A stretch of DNA of 10,559 nt from Clostridiaceae bacterium (GTDB lineage: Bacteria > Bacillota > Clostridia > Saccharofermentanales > DTU023), in contig JAAZMK010000082.1 of assembly GCA_012798865.1 (NCBI GenBank), positions 1 through 10,559 of the forward strand, in the 5' to 3' direction. Position 1 is the first letter of the stretch, and every line of letters begins with the position of its first letter. A model generated the notes under the pieces. The model did no database searches. It was not told the origin of the DNA and was given only the letters and a program-made list of their open reading frames with translations. Made by a program: the position numbers and the translations under genes. This document shows, piece after piece, positions 1 to 6,305 of this stretch.

Positions 1-1
1 A

Positions 2-1063
2 CAGTTGTTCGGCGACCGCATGATGATCGCGAATGCGACAGGCTGTTCGTCAATTTGGGGCGGCTCGTCGCCGTCCATGCCGTACTGCGTCAATGAAAAG
101 GGATTTGGTCCGTCATGGGGCAACTCGCTGTTTGAAGACAATGCGGAGTACGGTCTCGGCATGCACCTCGGTGTCAAACAGTTGCGCAATCGCGTGACGG
201 AGTTTGTCTCTCAATTGAATGAAAAAGACGTTCCCGGAGATCTGAAAAACGCCATCGGTGTCTGGTTCGAGCGCAAAGACGAGAAAGAGTCCGCGCGTGA
301 AGTCGCGGACGCGTTCTTAAACGCATTGAACGAGGCTGAGCTCGTTGGCGATGCGGCGGATCTTCGCGAGAAGATTCTTAAACTCCAAGACTACCTGATG
401 CTCCGTTCGACGTGGATCATAGGTGGCGACGGTTGGGCTTATGATATCGGCTACGGCGGGCTTGACCACGTACTGGCGTCCGGCGAAGATGTCAACGTTC
501 TCGTCCTGGACACTGAAGTCTACTCCAATACGGGCGGTCAAGCCTCGAAGGCGACGCAACTCGGTGCGGTGGCTCAGTTCGCTGCGGGCGGCAAAAGACT
601 CAAGAAAAAGGATCTCGGCATGATGGCGTTGTCATACGGTTACGTCTATGTCGCGCAGATAGCTATGGGTGCCAACCAAGCACAGACACTCCGCGCCTTG
701 CGCGAAGCCGAAGCGTGGAACGGTCCCTCGCTCGTCATCGCATACGCTCCGTGCATCAACCACGGTATTCGCGGCGGCATGTCGGAGACGCAACGTCGCG
801 AGAAAGATGCCGTGGAGACAGGATACTGGCATCTGTGGCGCTACAATCCGCAGGTGATGGCGGAAGACGATACGAAGAATCCGTTTACGCTAGATTCGAA
901 ACCGCCTACGAGAGATTATACGGAGTTCTTAAAAGAGGAAGTCCGCTATACATCGCTTTACAAGAAATACACGGCAGAAGAAGTCGACGAGATCTTCGCA
1001 CTTGCGAGAAAAGCCGCAGAAGAGCGTTATCGCAGCTATCTCCGCCTAGCGGAACAAGACTGA
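2..1063 (+). CDS. nifJ: Pyruvate:ferredoxin (flavodoxin) oxidoreductase, C-terminal part (5' truncated by window)
   Basis: This is the C-terminal 353 residues of pyruvate:ferredoxin oxidoreductase, which oxidatively decarboxylates pyruvate to acetyl-CoA in the cytoplasm of anaerobes and passes electrons to ferredoxin. The single-chain family is about 1170 residues, so roughly 70% lies upstream of the window. The thiamine pyrophosphate domain is clear: GDGWAYDIGYGG at about residues 141-153, then LDTEVYSNTGGQ at about 169-180, which together form the GDG...NTGG cofactor motif. The cysteines in ATGCSSIWGG (about residue 15) and YAPCINHG (about 251) fall where the family places ligands of the proximal [4Fe-4S] cluster; their partner cysteines would be upstream. 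The protein ends shortly after a charged helix, with no long C-terminal extension. The frame is open from base 2 and no start is visible. A hairpin terminator follows, so it is transcriptionally separate from the next cluster. Identity is very secure; nifJ versus por naming is convention. Confidence 0.96.
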   Translation, partial: QLFGDRMMIANATGCSSIWGGSSPSMPYCVNEKGFGPSWGNSLFEDNAEYGLGMHLGVKQLRNRVTEFVSQLNEKDVPGDLKNAIGVWFERKDEKESAREVADAFLNALNEAELVGDAADLREKILKLQDYLMLRSTWIIGGDGWAYDIGYGGLDHVLASGEDVNVLVLDTEVYSNTGGQASKATQLGAVAQFAAGGKRLKKKDLGMMALSYGYVYVAQIAMGANQAQTLRALREAEAWNGPSLVIAYAPCINHGIRGGMSETQRREKDAVETGYWHLWRYNPQVMAEDDTKNPFTLDSKPPTRDYTEFLKEEVRYTSLYKKYTAEEVDEIFALARKAAEERYRSYLRLAEQD

Positions 1064-1113
1064 GACGATGCCGCGATGATGGATTGTCTCTAGTCGGACG
1101 AGCAGATCAAAAA

Positions 1114-1155
1114 CAAATGCGGGCGCTTATCCTTATGCGGGTAAGCGCCCGTTTG
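1114..1155 (+). terminator. Rho-independent terminator after nifJ
   Basis: A GC-rich inverted repeat pairs 1120-1132 with 1139-1151. It is 13 bp with one T-G wobble, its outer 10 bp (CGGGCGCTTA / TAAGCGCCCG) are perfect, and the loop is 6 nt. CAAA at 1114-1117 can also pair with TTTG at 1152-1155 across a 2-nt bulge. The trailing U-run is only three residues, so termination may be incomplete. The position, 57 nt after the nifJ stop and before a new promoter, fits a transcript end. Confidence 0.8.
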
Positions 1156-1181
1156 ACGCTGTGGAAATATGATCAGTTTTT

Positions 1182-1229
1182 ATGAGACAATAAATGTCCG
1201 ATAAATCCTGTTACAATCAAATGAGACAA
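1182..1229 (+). repeat. 9-bp direct repeat flanking the dnaD promoter
   Basis: ATGAGACAA occurs at 1182-1190 and again at 1221-1229, 39 bp start to start. One copy lies upstream of the putative -10 element and the other just after the expected transcription start, next to the ribosome binding site. It could be a pair of regulator sites or chance in AT-rich DNA. Confidence 0.4.
1209..1217 (+). promoter_or_regulatory. Putative extended -10 promoter for the dnaD cluster
   Basis: TGTTACAAT matches the extended -10 form TGnTATAAT at all but one position. No good -35 box lies 16-18 bp upstream, which is tolerable for an extended -10 promoter. Transcription would begin near 1224 and give a leader of about 23 nt that carries the GGGGAGG ribosome binding site (about 1235-1241) before the ATG at 1247. 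Confidence 0.5.
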
Positions 1230-1246
1230 AGAAAGGGGAGGACCTC

Positions 1247-2266
1247 ATGAGAATCAAAGACAGTCGATCCATCATCTTCAGCGATACGCCTGTGCCTGAT
1301 CTTTTTATTCAGGATATGATGCCGAAATTGAGCGGGAATGCTGTCAAGAGCTACCTCTTTCTCAACAGCGTCTTCCAAAACGGATCTCGAAAAGCCACGC
1401 GCGCTGATCTTGCCGATCGCTTAGGCATTTCCGAAGAGGCCGTTGACGATTCTCTCCTCGAATTGCAGAGTATGCAGCTCATCACGGTGGGCGATCACGA
1501 TATTTCGATCAACGATTTGAAGATGCAGGAATTACAGAAACGGTATCGACCGGTATCATCATCGACGCCAAAAGAGATCGTCGGACGTGAAGAAGTCCAT
1601 AAGGAGCGTGAGGAGATCGTCAATCAGATCAATATGACGTTCTTCCAAGGGATGATGACGTTTACTTGGTACGACCACATTGATCGGTGGTTTGAGGTTT
1701 ACGGGTTTGATCCTGAGGTGATGTTCGTTCTGTTTCAGGAGGCTGCCAATAATAACCGTTTGAACGGACCCGGTTTCGCTATGCGCGTCGCGGAAGACTG
1801 GGCGTCGGCAGGCGTCAGAACGTACGAACAGCTTTCGCGCTATTACACGCATTTCATGAAGAAGAATGAGCTGAAGGCTCTAGTCGGCAAACGTTTGAGG
1901 CGAAAAATGACAGAATACGACCTCAAAGACGTCGACATGTGGATAGACGAGTACGGTTATGGAGAGGACATCATTGAGGAGGCTCTTTCGAAAACGCGCG
2001 GCGCTTCCAACCCGAGTGTGCGTTTCGTGAGCGCCGTATTAAAGGACTGGTACGATCGCGGCTTAAATACGCTTGAAGATATACGAGCATATGAAGAAAA
2101 ACGTGCGGCTGAGATAAGCGCTCTCCAAGGGAAATCCGCTTCGCTGAGGCGTGATAATCGAGATAATTTTACGCTTGATTCGGCACAGGATGACGGCTCG
2201 GATATCGGTACGGGTGTCAGAATGCCGCGTCTTTTGTCTGAAACGGCGGATGAGGAGTGCGATTGA
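1247..2266 (+). CDS. DnaD-like primosome/replication initiation protein with two DnaD modules
   Basis: A 339-residue cytoplasmic protein of the DnaD/DnaB (Firmicutes) family, which remodels origin DNA and helps recruit the helicase loader during replication initiation and restart. Residues about 25-92 look like a winged-helix domain (ADLADRLGISEEAVDDSLLELQSMQLI is the helix-turn-helix part). A charged linker spans about 100-128. Two DnaD C-terminal modules follow at about 130-205 and 214-288. Each carries the family's signature helix: VAEDWASAGVRT near 181-192 and VLKDWYDRGLNT near 264-275. This resembles the YxxxIxxxWxxxG motif, with the tyrosine position not conserved. Residues from about 290 on are acidic and probably disordered. 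The start is supported by a strong GGGGAGG site just upstream. The next gene, 31 nt downstream, encodes the helicase loader, its expected functional partner. The family is clear; whether it corresponds to B. subtilis DnaD or another paralogue is not decided here. Confidence 0.88.
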   Translation: MRIKDSRSIIFSDTPVPDLFIQDMMPKLSGNAVKSYLFLNSVFQNGSRKATRADLADRLGISEEAVDDSLLELQSMQLITVGDHDISINDLKMQELQKRYRPVSSSTPKEIVGREEVHKEREEIVNQINMTFFQGMMTFTWYDHIDRWFEVYGFDPEVMFVLFQEAANNNRLNGPGFAMRVAEDWASAGVRTYEQLSRYYTHFMKKNELKALVGKRLRRKMTEYDLKDVDMWIDEYGYGEDIIEEALSKTRGASNPSVRFVSAVLKDWYDRGLNTLEDIRAYEEKRAAEISALQGKSASLRRDNRDNFTLDSAQDDGSDIGTGVRMPRLLSETADEECD

Positions 2267-2297
2267 TTCTTGCTTTTATCGAGGATTAGCGGAACAT

Positions 2298-3302
2298 ATG
2301 ACAAATCTAACAGACAAAATCAATGGCAAGATTATTAGCGTTTACGAGAGTCGTCGACATAACGCTTTTAACGCACGGGATGCGCTGGTTGCGTCTCTCT
2401 ACGCGCGCCACCCGGAGCTGAAAGAGCTTGATATTAAATTACGCAGTGCGGGGATCGCTCGGCTTTTTTCTGCATTTGACCCTGAAGGCGTTGACAGTGC
2501 CGACTTTGATCTTATTGCGTCGGAGCGCCGAGCTTTTATGCGCGAGCACAATATCGAAGACGGATACGAAGAGCCTGTCTTTTTCTGTCGCGCGTGTAAG
2601 GACACGGGACGCATTCGGGATAAATGGTGTTTTTGCAGGAGACAAATACTGCAGGATATTATGCCTGCCTATTTCCCCGATTCGATGTCTTCCGGTCACA
2701 CGTTTGCCGAATTCAATCTTAATCTTTACGACAGTGCGACTTCCGACCGACGTCACGCTTTATCTGCGCGCGACGTCATGGCGAAGAACCTTCAAGCCGC
2801 TCAATTCTACACATCTAATTTTTTTCAGCTGAAGGATCGACAGCTGTTTTTCAGCGGTGATCCCGGCACGGGAAAAACTTTTCTCATGCAGTGTATCGGT
2901 CACCGCCTGATGGAGGAAGGTGTTGCCGTCATCTATATCTCCGCTCCTAATTTATTCGATCTTTTAACGCGTTACAGGCGTTTACAGCAATCTTTTCGAC
3001 CCGATCCCGACCAGTTGGAGGAGGCGACGATGCTGTACAATGCTCTGATGACGTGGGATCTACTGCTTCTTGACGATCTGGGGACGGAAATGGCGACACA
3101 GGAGACTTTCGCTCAGTTGCTCGGGTTGCTTGATACGAGACACAACCGCCAGCTCGCCACGATTATCGCTTCGAATCTCAAAGTGCCCGATTTTGCGAAA
3201 CAGTACGATAGTCGCATTGCAAGCCGCCTAAAGGGCAACTTCCTGATCTACAGTTTCCCGCCAGGTGACTTGAGACTCCGGCATCTGAAGGCTGACGTTT
3301 GA
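2298..3302 (+). CDS. dnaI: Helicase loader, DnaI/DnaC-type AAA+ ATPase with N-terminal zinc motif
   Basis: A 334-residue AAA+ ATPase predicted to load the replicative DnaB-type helicase onto single-stranded DNA. The N-terminal half (about 1-115) is the helicase-contact region and holds a cysteine cluster, C97-x2-C100-x10-C111-x-C113, a likely zinc site as in DnaI. The ATPase core has Walker A GDPGTGKT at 187-194, Walker B LLLLDDLGTE at about 255-264 (Asp259/Asp260), a sensor-I-like Asn293 in TIIASNL, and an arginine-finger-like segment DSRIASRLKGN at about 304-314. I chose the ATG at 2298. The reading frame is open back to a GTG at 2151, but that would overlap the dnaD-like gene by over 100 bp and adds no family sequence. 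Its ribosome site is weak (GAGGA at 2281-2285, 12 nt away), so translation may depend on coupling to the upstream gene. Its stop codon overlaps the acpS ribosome site. The family is certain; the symbol follows Bacillus usage, and clostridial annotations often call it dnaC. Confidence 0.9.
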   Translation: MTNLTDKINGKIISVYESRRHNAFNARDALVASLYARHPELKELDIKLRSAGIARLFSAFDPEGVDSADFDLIASERRAFMREHNIEDGYEEPVFFCRACKDTGRIRDKWCFCRRQILQDIMPAYFPDSMSSGHTFAEFNLNLYDSATSDRRHALSARDVMAKNLQAAQFYTSNFFQLKDRQLFFSGDPGTGKTFLMQCIGHRLMEEGVAVIYISAPNLFDLLTRYRRLQQSFRPDPDQLEEATMLYNALMTWDLLLLDDLGTEMATQETFAQLLGLLDTRHNRQLATIIASNLKVPDFAKQYDSRIASRLKGNFLIYSFPPGDLRLRHLKADV

Positions 3303-3312
3303 GGACGGCTAT

Positions 3313-3732
3313 ATGCGTATCGGTGTCGATCTCGTCAGTGTCGAAAGGTTTCGGAAAATATTGGACCGCCATGGTGAACGCATTTTTGCGCGTGTCTTTA
3401 CGGAGCGCGAACGCACTCTGTGTTCCGGCGACACCCGTAGGCTTGCGGGACGTTTTGCCTCGAAAGAAGCAGTTTCTAAAGCTTTGGGTACGGGTATCGG
3501 TCATCTTGGGATTTCTTTTCAGGATATAGAGATTGATGCAGATGACATGGGCGCGCCTATTGTCTTGTTGCACGGAGCGGCGAAAACGAGATTTTCCGCG
3601 TTAGGCGGTATGTCCGTTGCGCTCAGCATTTCCCATGAAGACGAGTACGCCGTGGCATTCTGTGTTGTGGAAATCGATGTGTCAATGCGACATGAAACCG
3701 CCATGAATGAAGGAGTTCCTTTCGATGAATGA
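3313..3732 (+). CDS. acpS: Holo-[acyl-carrier-protein] synthase (AcpS)
   Basis: A phosphopantetheinyl transferase that moves 4'-phosphopantetheine from coenzyme A to a serine of acyl carrier protein, activating it for fatty acid synthesis in the cytoplasm. The N-terminus MRIGVDLVSVERF carries the conserved magnesium-binding aspartate (Asp6). The central GRFASKEAVSKALGTG (about 46-61) includes the second metal ligand Glu52. SISHEDEYAVAF (about 105-116) is the C-terminal family motif. The protein is 139 residues, somewhat longer than the usual 115-125. The extra residues, about 122-139, show no recognisable motif, and their codons contain the ribosome site and start of the next gene. GAGGA at 3301-3305 lies 7 nt before the ATG and overlaps the stop of the helicase-loader gene, indicating coupled translation. 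Identity is very secure. Confidence 0.95.
   Translation: MRIGVDLVSVERFRKILDRHGERIFARVFTERERTLCSGDTRRLAGRFASKEAVSKALGTGIGHLGISFQDIEIDADDMGAPIVLLHGAAKTRFSALGGMSVALSISHEDEYAVAFCVVEIDVSMRHETAMNEGVPFDE
3710..3715 (+). promoter_or_regulatory. Ribosome binding site that sets the start of the SH3b/NlpC-like gene
   Basis: AAGGAG sits 9 nt before the ATG at 3725, inside the acpS coding sequence. It argues against the in-frame ATG at 3707, which would itself lie upstream of this site and has no ribosome site of comparable quality. Confidence 0.8.
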
Positions 3733-4906
3733 CGAGAAACTTTCGGCAGGACAAAATGACACCCAAAGTGACCCGTCGGAAGCGAAAACATCGCAAGAGA
3801 GGATAACGATTCGTCGTGGTCCCGGATATGTCCCGGGGCTTCTTGAGTCTGCTGAGGAGACTCATCGGAAGAAGCCTGTCTACGTCGGTGCGAGGAGACG
3901 ACGAATTCCCCCCTGGGCTGTTGCAATGACCGTTTTTGTAACGTTGATGTTGGGGCTCTTTCTTATTGTGCCTAAAGTAGTTGAGCGGAATCATGTTCAT
4001 CCAACCGTTGTCGCGCCGACAGTGACGGGACCGACGGAACCTGTTGAACCGCCCGGACAATTGACAGCCGTTGTAAAGGTATCATTCGCGCCGCTTTTTG
4101 ATTCGACGGAGTCGCGTGCTGCTCGTGTAGCGGAATTGCTTCTAAATGAGCCTGTAACCATGCTCGATACCTCTCATCGCACGATGATAAAAGTGCGTAC
4201 GTCGGATGGGACTGTCGGCTTTGTTTCGCGCGATCAGTTGAGTGCGGACGTAGAGTCTATATCGGCGACGGGAGCCGTCATGAAACTGGTTGTACGAACA
4301 CCGTTTAAGCGAGTGATGACGCACGCGCGCAGCGGTTCTTTGCTTGTCGAGGCGCCGATGGGGACGATCCTTTATGCTGATTACCGAAAGGGAGATCTGC
4401 TACGTGTCAAATTGCCTGATGATCAGGTCGGCTGGGTGAATGCTACGGGTCTGTTGTTGCTCGATCCTCTCGAAGAGATCATGTCCGATCAATTCCATGA
4501 ACAATTCTCGTCTGCGCTTATGGCATTTTATAATCGACCGCTCGTACCGGGAGGCGTGACGACGCGGGGCATCAGTCCCGAAGGCGCCGTCTTTATAGCG
4601 GCGAAACTGAATGGGTTGGAGCTTCCGCGCACCTTGGACAAACTGGTTCTCATAGGTGAGAATGTTGCTCTGAAGACGGATGCCGAGGGAAATAAGGATC
4701 TGAATGCGCTTTCCGTAGGCGACCTGCTTTTTTTTCACAGACTAAGTGATCCGTCGGTGCTTGAGTCCGTCGCTGTTCGTGTAGACGACGGTCAGTTGCT
4801 CGTGGCGTTTCCGAATCGACAAACACTTCAATTAATTGATATCGAATCTAAACAGGCACAGGAACTGGCTTTACGCGTCACTGCTGTTCGCCGACTGCAA
4901 CCTTAG
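3725..4906 (+). CDS. Membrane-anchored SH3b-SH3b protein with catalytically dead NlpC/P60-like domain
   Basis: A 393-residue protein that I read as an envelope pseudoenzyme. Residues 1-60 are polar and cytoplasmic, ending in a positive ARRRR stretch. One membrane segment spans about 63-85, with the rest outside (N-in, C-out). After a Pro/Thr-rich linker (about 91-112), two bacterial SH3 (SH3b) domains follow at about 116-172 and 186-246, each ending in a GFV/GWV-type strand. Residues about 254-375 align with an NlpC/P60 cysteine peptidase: GISPEGAVFIAAKLNGLELPRT (282-303) matches the GFDCSGFV...LPRT region, VGDLLFF (331-337) matches PGDLLFF, and SVAVRVDDGQLLVAF (348-362) matches HVGIYVGDGQLIHAP. 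In this alignment the catalytic Cys is Pro285, the first His is Ser348 and the second His is Val360, so hydrolysis is not expected. It may bind peptidoglycan or act as a scaffold. The gene overlaps acpS by 8 bp, implying coupling. Domain order resembles YkfC-type endopeptidases. The function is inferred only. Confidence 0.75.
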   Translation: MNDEKLSAGQNDTQSDPSEAKTSQERITIRRGPGYVPGLLESAEETHRKKPVYVGARRRRIPPWAVAMTVFVTLMLGLFLIVPKVVERNHVHPTVVAPTVTGPTEPVEPPGQLTAVVKVSFAPLFDSTESRAARVAELLLNEPVTMLDTSHRTMIKVRTSDGTVGFVSRDQLSADVESISATGAVMKLVVRTPFKRVMTHARSGSLLVEAPMGTILYADYRKGDLLRVKLPDDQVGWVNATGLLLLDPLEEIMSDQFHEQFSSALMAFYNRPLVPGGVTTRGISPEGAVFIAAKLNGLELPRTLDKLVLIGENVALKTDAEGNKDLNALSVGDLLFFHRLSDPSVLESVAVRVDDGQLLVAFPNRQTLQLIDIESKQAQELALRVTAVRRLQP

Positions 4907-5031
4907 TTCACCATTTAGACAGCGGAATGTGCGTAATTTGAACGCTGTTCGCCGATCAAAAAGTATGTTGCGTTAGTCACATTTACAGATTCAATCCATC
5001 ACAAGCACGGCATGTCTGTCTTATTTTTTTG

Positions 5032-5060
5032 TTGACTTTACACAGTGAAATCGCTAAAAT
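5032..5060 (+). promoter_or_regulatory. Sigma-A type promoter for the nucleoside uptake operon
   Basis: TTGACT (5032-5037) and TAAAAT (5055-5060) are separated by exactly 17 bp, each differing from consensus at one position. A run of T at 5024-5030 directly upstream could act as an UP-like element. Transcription would start near 5067, giving a leader of about 80 nt before the lipoprotein gene. Confidence 0.8.
5046..5059 (+). promoter_or_regulatory. cre-like (CcpA) operator overlapping the -10 box
   Basis: TGAAATCGCTAAAA matches the catabolite responsive element consensus TGWAANCGNTNWCA at every position except the penultimate one (A instead of C). It covers most of the -10 box, so bound CcpA would be expected to block transcription when preferred sugars are present. 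The consensus is degenerate, so chance matches occur, but the placement over a promoter for nucleoside import makes it plausible. Confidence 0.5.
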
Positions 5061-5084
5061 ACGATTAAAAGCAAGTAAAAATAT

Positions 5085-5116
5085 AAAAGCGTCGTGCGCT
5101 TTTTTGCCGGCGCATG
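5085..5116 (+). promoter_or_regulatory. Two mutually exclusive leader hairpins, possible attenuator
   Basis: Hairpin 1 pairs AAAAGCG (5085-5091) with CGCTTTT (5097-5103) around a 5-nt loop and runs into further T (to 5105), giving a terminator-like shape. Hairpin 2 pairs 5093-5099 with 5110-5116 (7 bp, one G-T wobble) around a 10-nt loop and uses the same 5097-5099 bases, so both cannot form at once. The segment lies about 20-50 nt into the predicted leader. There is not enough upstream RNA for a known purine aptamer. A functional switch is inference. Confidence 0.35.
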
Positions 5117-5146
5117 TTTTCTTGCAAAAAATGAAGGAGCGAAAAG

Positions 5147-6247
5147 ATGAAAAAGTTATTTGCATTCTTTCTTGTCGCACTGATGGTCCTTTCCGTCGTC
5201 GCGTGCGACAAAAAGCCTGAGGATAAAGCCGATGTCTACAGTGTAGTCCACTTGGTCAACGGCAACCTCGGCGACAAATCGTTTTTTGACTCCGCCGACT
5301 CCGGTCTCAAAAAATTGGAGGCGGACGGCCGCATCACGTTGAAAACGATCGAGATGGGCGGAACGGATGCTGACCAGCCGAGATGGCAGGAGACCTTGAA
5401 TGAGGTCGCGGATAGCAAAGCGTATGATCTCGTTATTTGCGGTACATACCAGATGCCCGAATACCTGAAAGAGACGGCGACTGCATACCCCGATCAAAAA
5501 TTCCTCATCTATGACGACACCACGTTCGTCGGTGAGAATGACAACGTCGTCAACGTCAGCTACAGGCAGAACGACATGGGTTATCTAATCGGTGTCTATG
5601 CGGCGGCAATGACGTCGAAAATAGACGTAGACAAAATCAACCCTGAAAAAGTCGTCGGATTTATCGGCGGCGTTGACAGCCCCGTCATCAATGACTTCCT
5701 GTACGGCTTTCTGACAGGCGTCAAGGCGACGGACCCGGAAGTGAAAGTTGATACGCGCTATGTCAACAGTTATGTCGATACGGCGACGGCGAAGGAATTC
5801 GGTCTCGCGATGATCAACGACAACAAAGTCGATATCATTTGGGGTGTTGCCGGTTTGTCAGGCAACGGCGGAGCCGAGGCGGCACTCGAGTCGGGTAAAG
5901 CTTGGTTCATCGGTGTCGACTCTGACCAAGAACTCACACTTTCAGACGAGCTTGCCGCGATTACCTTGACATCGGGACTTAAAAACGTCGGCAATTCGAT
6001 CGTCTGGATTTTCGACGAGTGGGATGCCGGTCGCACTTACTGGGGCAAAGAAGTTAACCTCGGACTCGTTGAGGGCGGCGTTGGTTTCGTTTCAGACAAA
6101 AATTTCAAGAACATTGCACCAAAAGACGTTCAGGATCTCGTTCTCGCCGCGGAGAAAGCGATTCGCAACAAGGAAATTGAAGTTCCTTCCGCAATCGGCG
6201 ACGATACGAACGGGGTCATTGCACTGCGCGATGAAATGCAGCCGTAA
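5147..6247 (+). CDS. BMP/PnrA-family lipoprotein, nucleoside substrate-binding protein
   Basis: A 366-residue lipoprotein that should capture a nucleoside outside the membrane and deliver it to the ABC transporter encoded downstream. The signal peptide is MKKLFAFFLVALMVLSVVAC, with a lipobox VVAC and lipid-modified Cys20. The mature part has the type I periplasmic-binding fold of the basic membrane protein/PnrA (TmpC, Med) family. LGDKSFFDSADSG at about 41-53 is the N-terminal ligand loop. VSYRQNDMGYLIGVYAA at about 137-153 matches the YLAG motif region. KVVGFIGGVDSPVINDFLYGF (about 168-188), IWGVAGLSGNGG (about 231-242) and FIGVDSDQ (about 254-261) contribute the other ligand contacts in this family. 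A strong GAAGGAG site supports the start. It is the first gene of the operon, behind its own promoter and separated from the ATPase gene by 138 nt that carry a stem-loop. Nucleoside specificity is inferred from family and from the hydrolase gene at the end of the operon. Confidence 0.9.
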   Translation: MKKLFAFFLVALMVLSVVACDKKPEDKADVYSVVHLVNGNLGDKSFFDSADSGLKKLEADGRITLKTIEMGGTDADQPRWQETLNEVADSKAYDLVICGTYQMPEYLKETATAYPDQKFLIYDDTTFVGENDNVVNVSYRQNDMGYLIGVYAAAMTSKIDVDKINPEKVVGFIGGVDSPVINDFLYGFLTGVKATDPEVKVDTRYVNSYVDTATAKEFGLAMINDNKVDIIWGVAGLSGNGGAEAALESGKAWFIGVDSDQELTLSDELAAITLTSGLKNVGNSIVWIFDEWDAGRTYWGKEVNLGLVEGGVGFVSDKNFKNIAPKDVQDLVLAAEKAIRNKEIEVPSAIGDDTNGVIALRDEMQP

Positions 6248-6273
6248 ATGTGACGAGTGTCGTCTGTAGACGT

Positions 6274-6296
6274 TGTGATATCTCTGTGTGATATCT
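6274..6296 (+). repeat. Tandem 10-bp direct repeat TGTGATATCT
   Basis: TGTGATATCT occurs at 6274-6283 and 6287-6296, 13 bp apart start to start. Each copy contains the palindrome GATATC, so the two copies can also form a 6-bp hairpin in RNA. It follows the lipoprotein gene by 26 nt, and no promoter can be drawn around it. It may be a binding site or an mRNA structure. Confidence 0.45.
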
Positions 6297-6305
6297 AAAC
6301 GAAAG

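Larger units (their letters stand above)
4907..5146 (+). other. 240-base regulatory gap before the nucleoside operon
   Basis: There is no credible gene here. The first 110 bases show only weak inverted repeats and no convincing terminator for the upstream cluster. The second half holds a T-rich stretch (5021-5030), a sigma-A promoter, a cre-like site and two overlapping leader hairpins, listed separately. GAAGGAG at 5133-5139, 7 nt before the ATG, is the ribosome site for the lipoprotein gene. Confidence 0.7.

Noticed and set aside
715..1185. A 156-codon open frame overlapping the end of nifJ and the terminator
   Set aside because: It overlaps the nifJ thiamine-binding region out of frame, reads through the terminator hairpin and has an Arg-rich composition typical of a shadow frame.
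2151..2297. GTG start giving a longer helicase loader
   Set aside because: It would overlap the dnaD-like gene by over 100 bp, and the added residues do not resemble the family N-terminus.
4907..5020. Possible terminator after the SH3b/NlpC-like gene
   Set aside because: Only 4-6 bp inverted repeats with long loops are visible (for example AATGTG at 4926 and CACATT at 4978), with no GC stem followed by T residues.
5037..5049. Imperfect palindrome TTTAC-ACA-GTGAA between the -35 and -10 boxes
   Set aside because: Four of five positions pair, which is common by chance in AT-rich DNA, and it overlaps the better-supported cre-like match.
4983..5220. Short open frames on both strands (about 63-65 codons) in the gap before the lipoprotein gene
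   Set aside because: They cover the promoter and leader, run into the lipoprotein gene, and show no ribosome site or recognisable motif.
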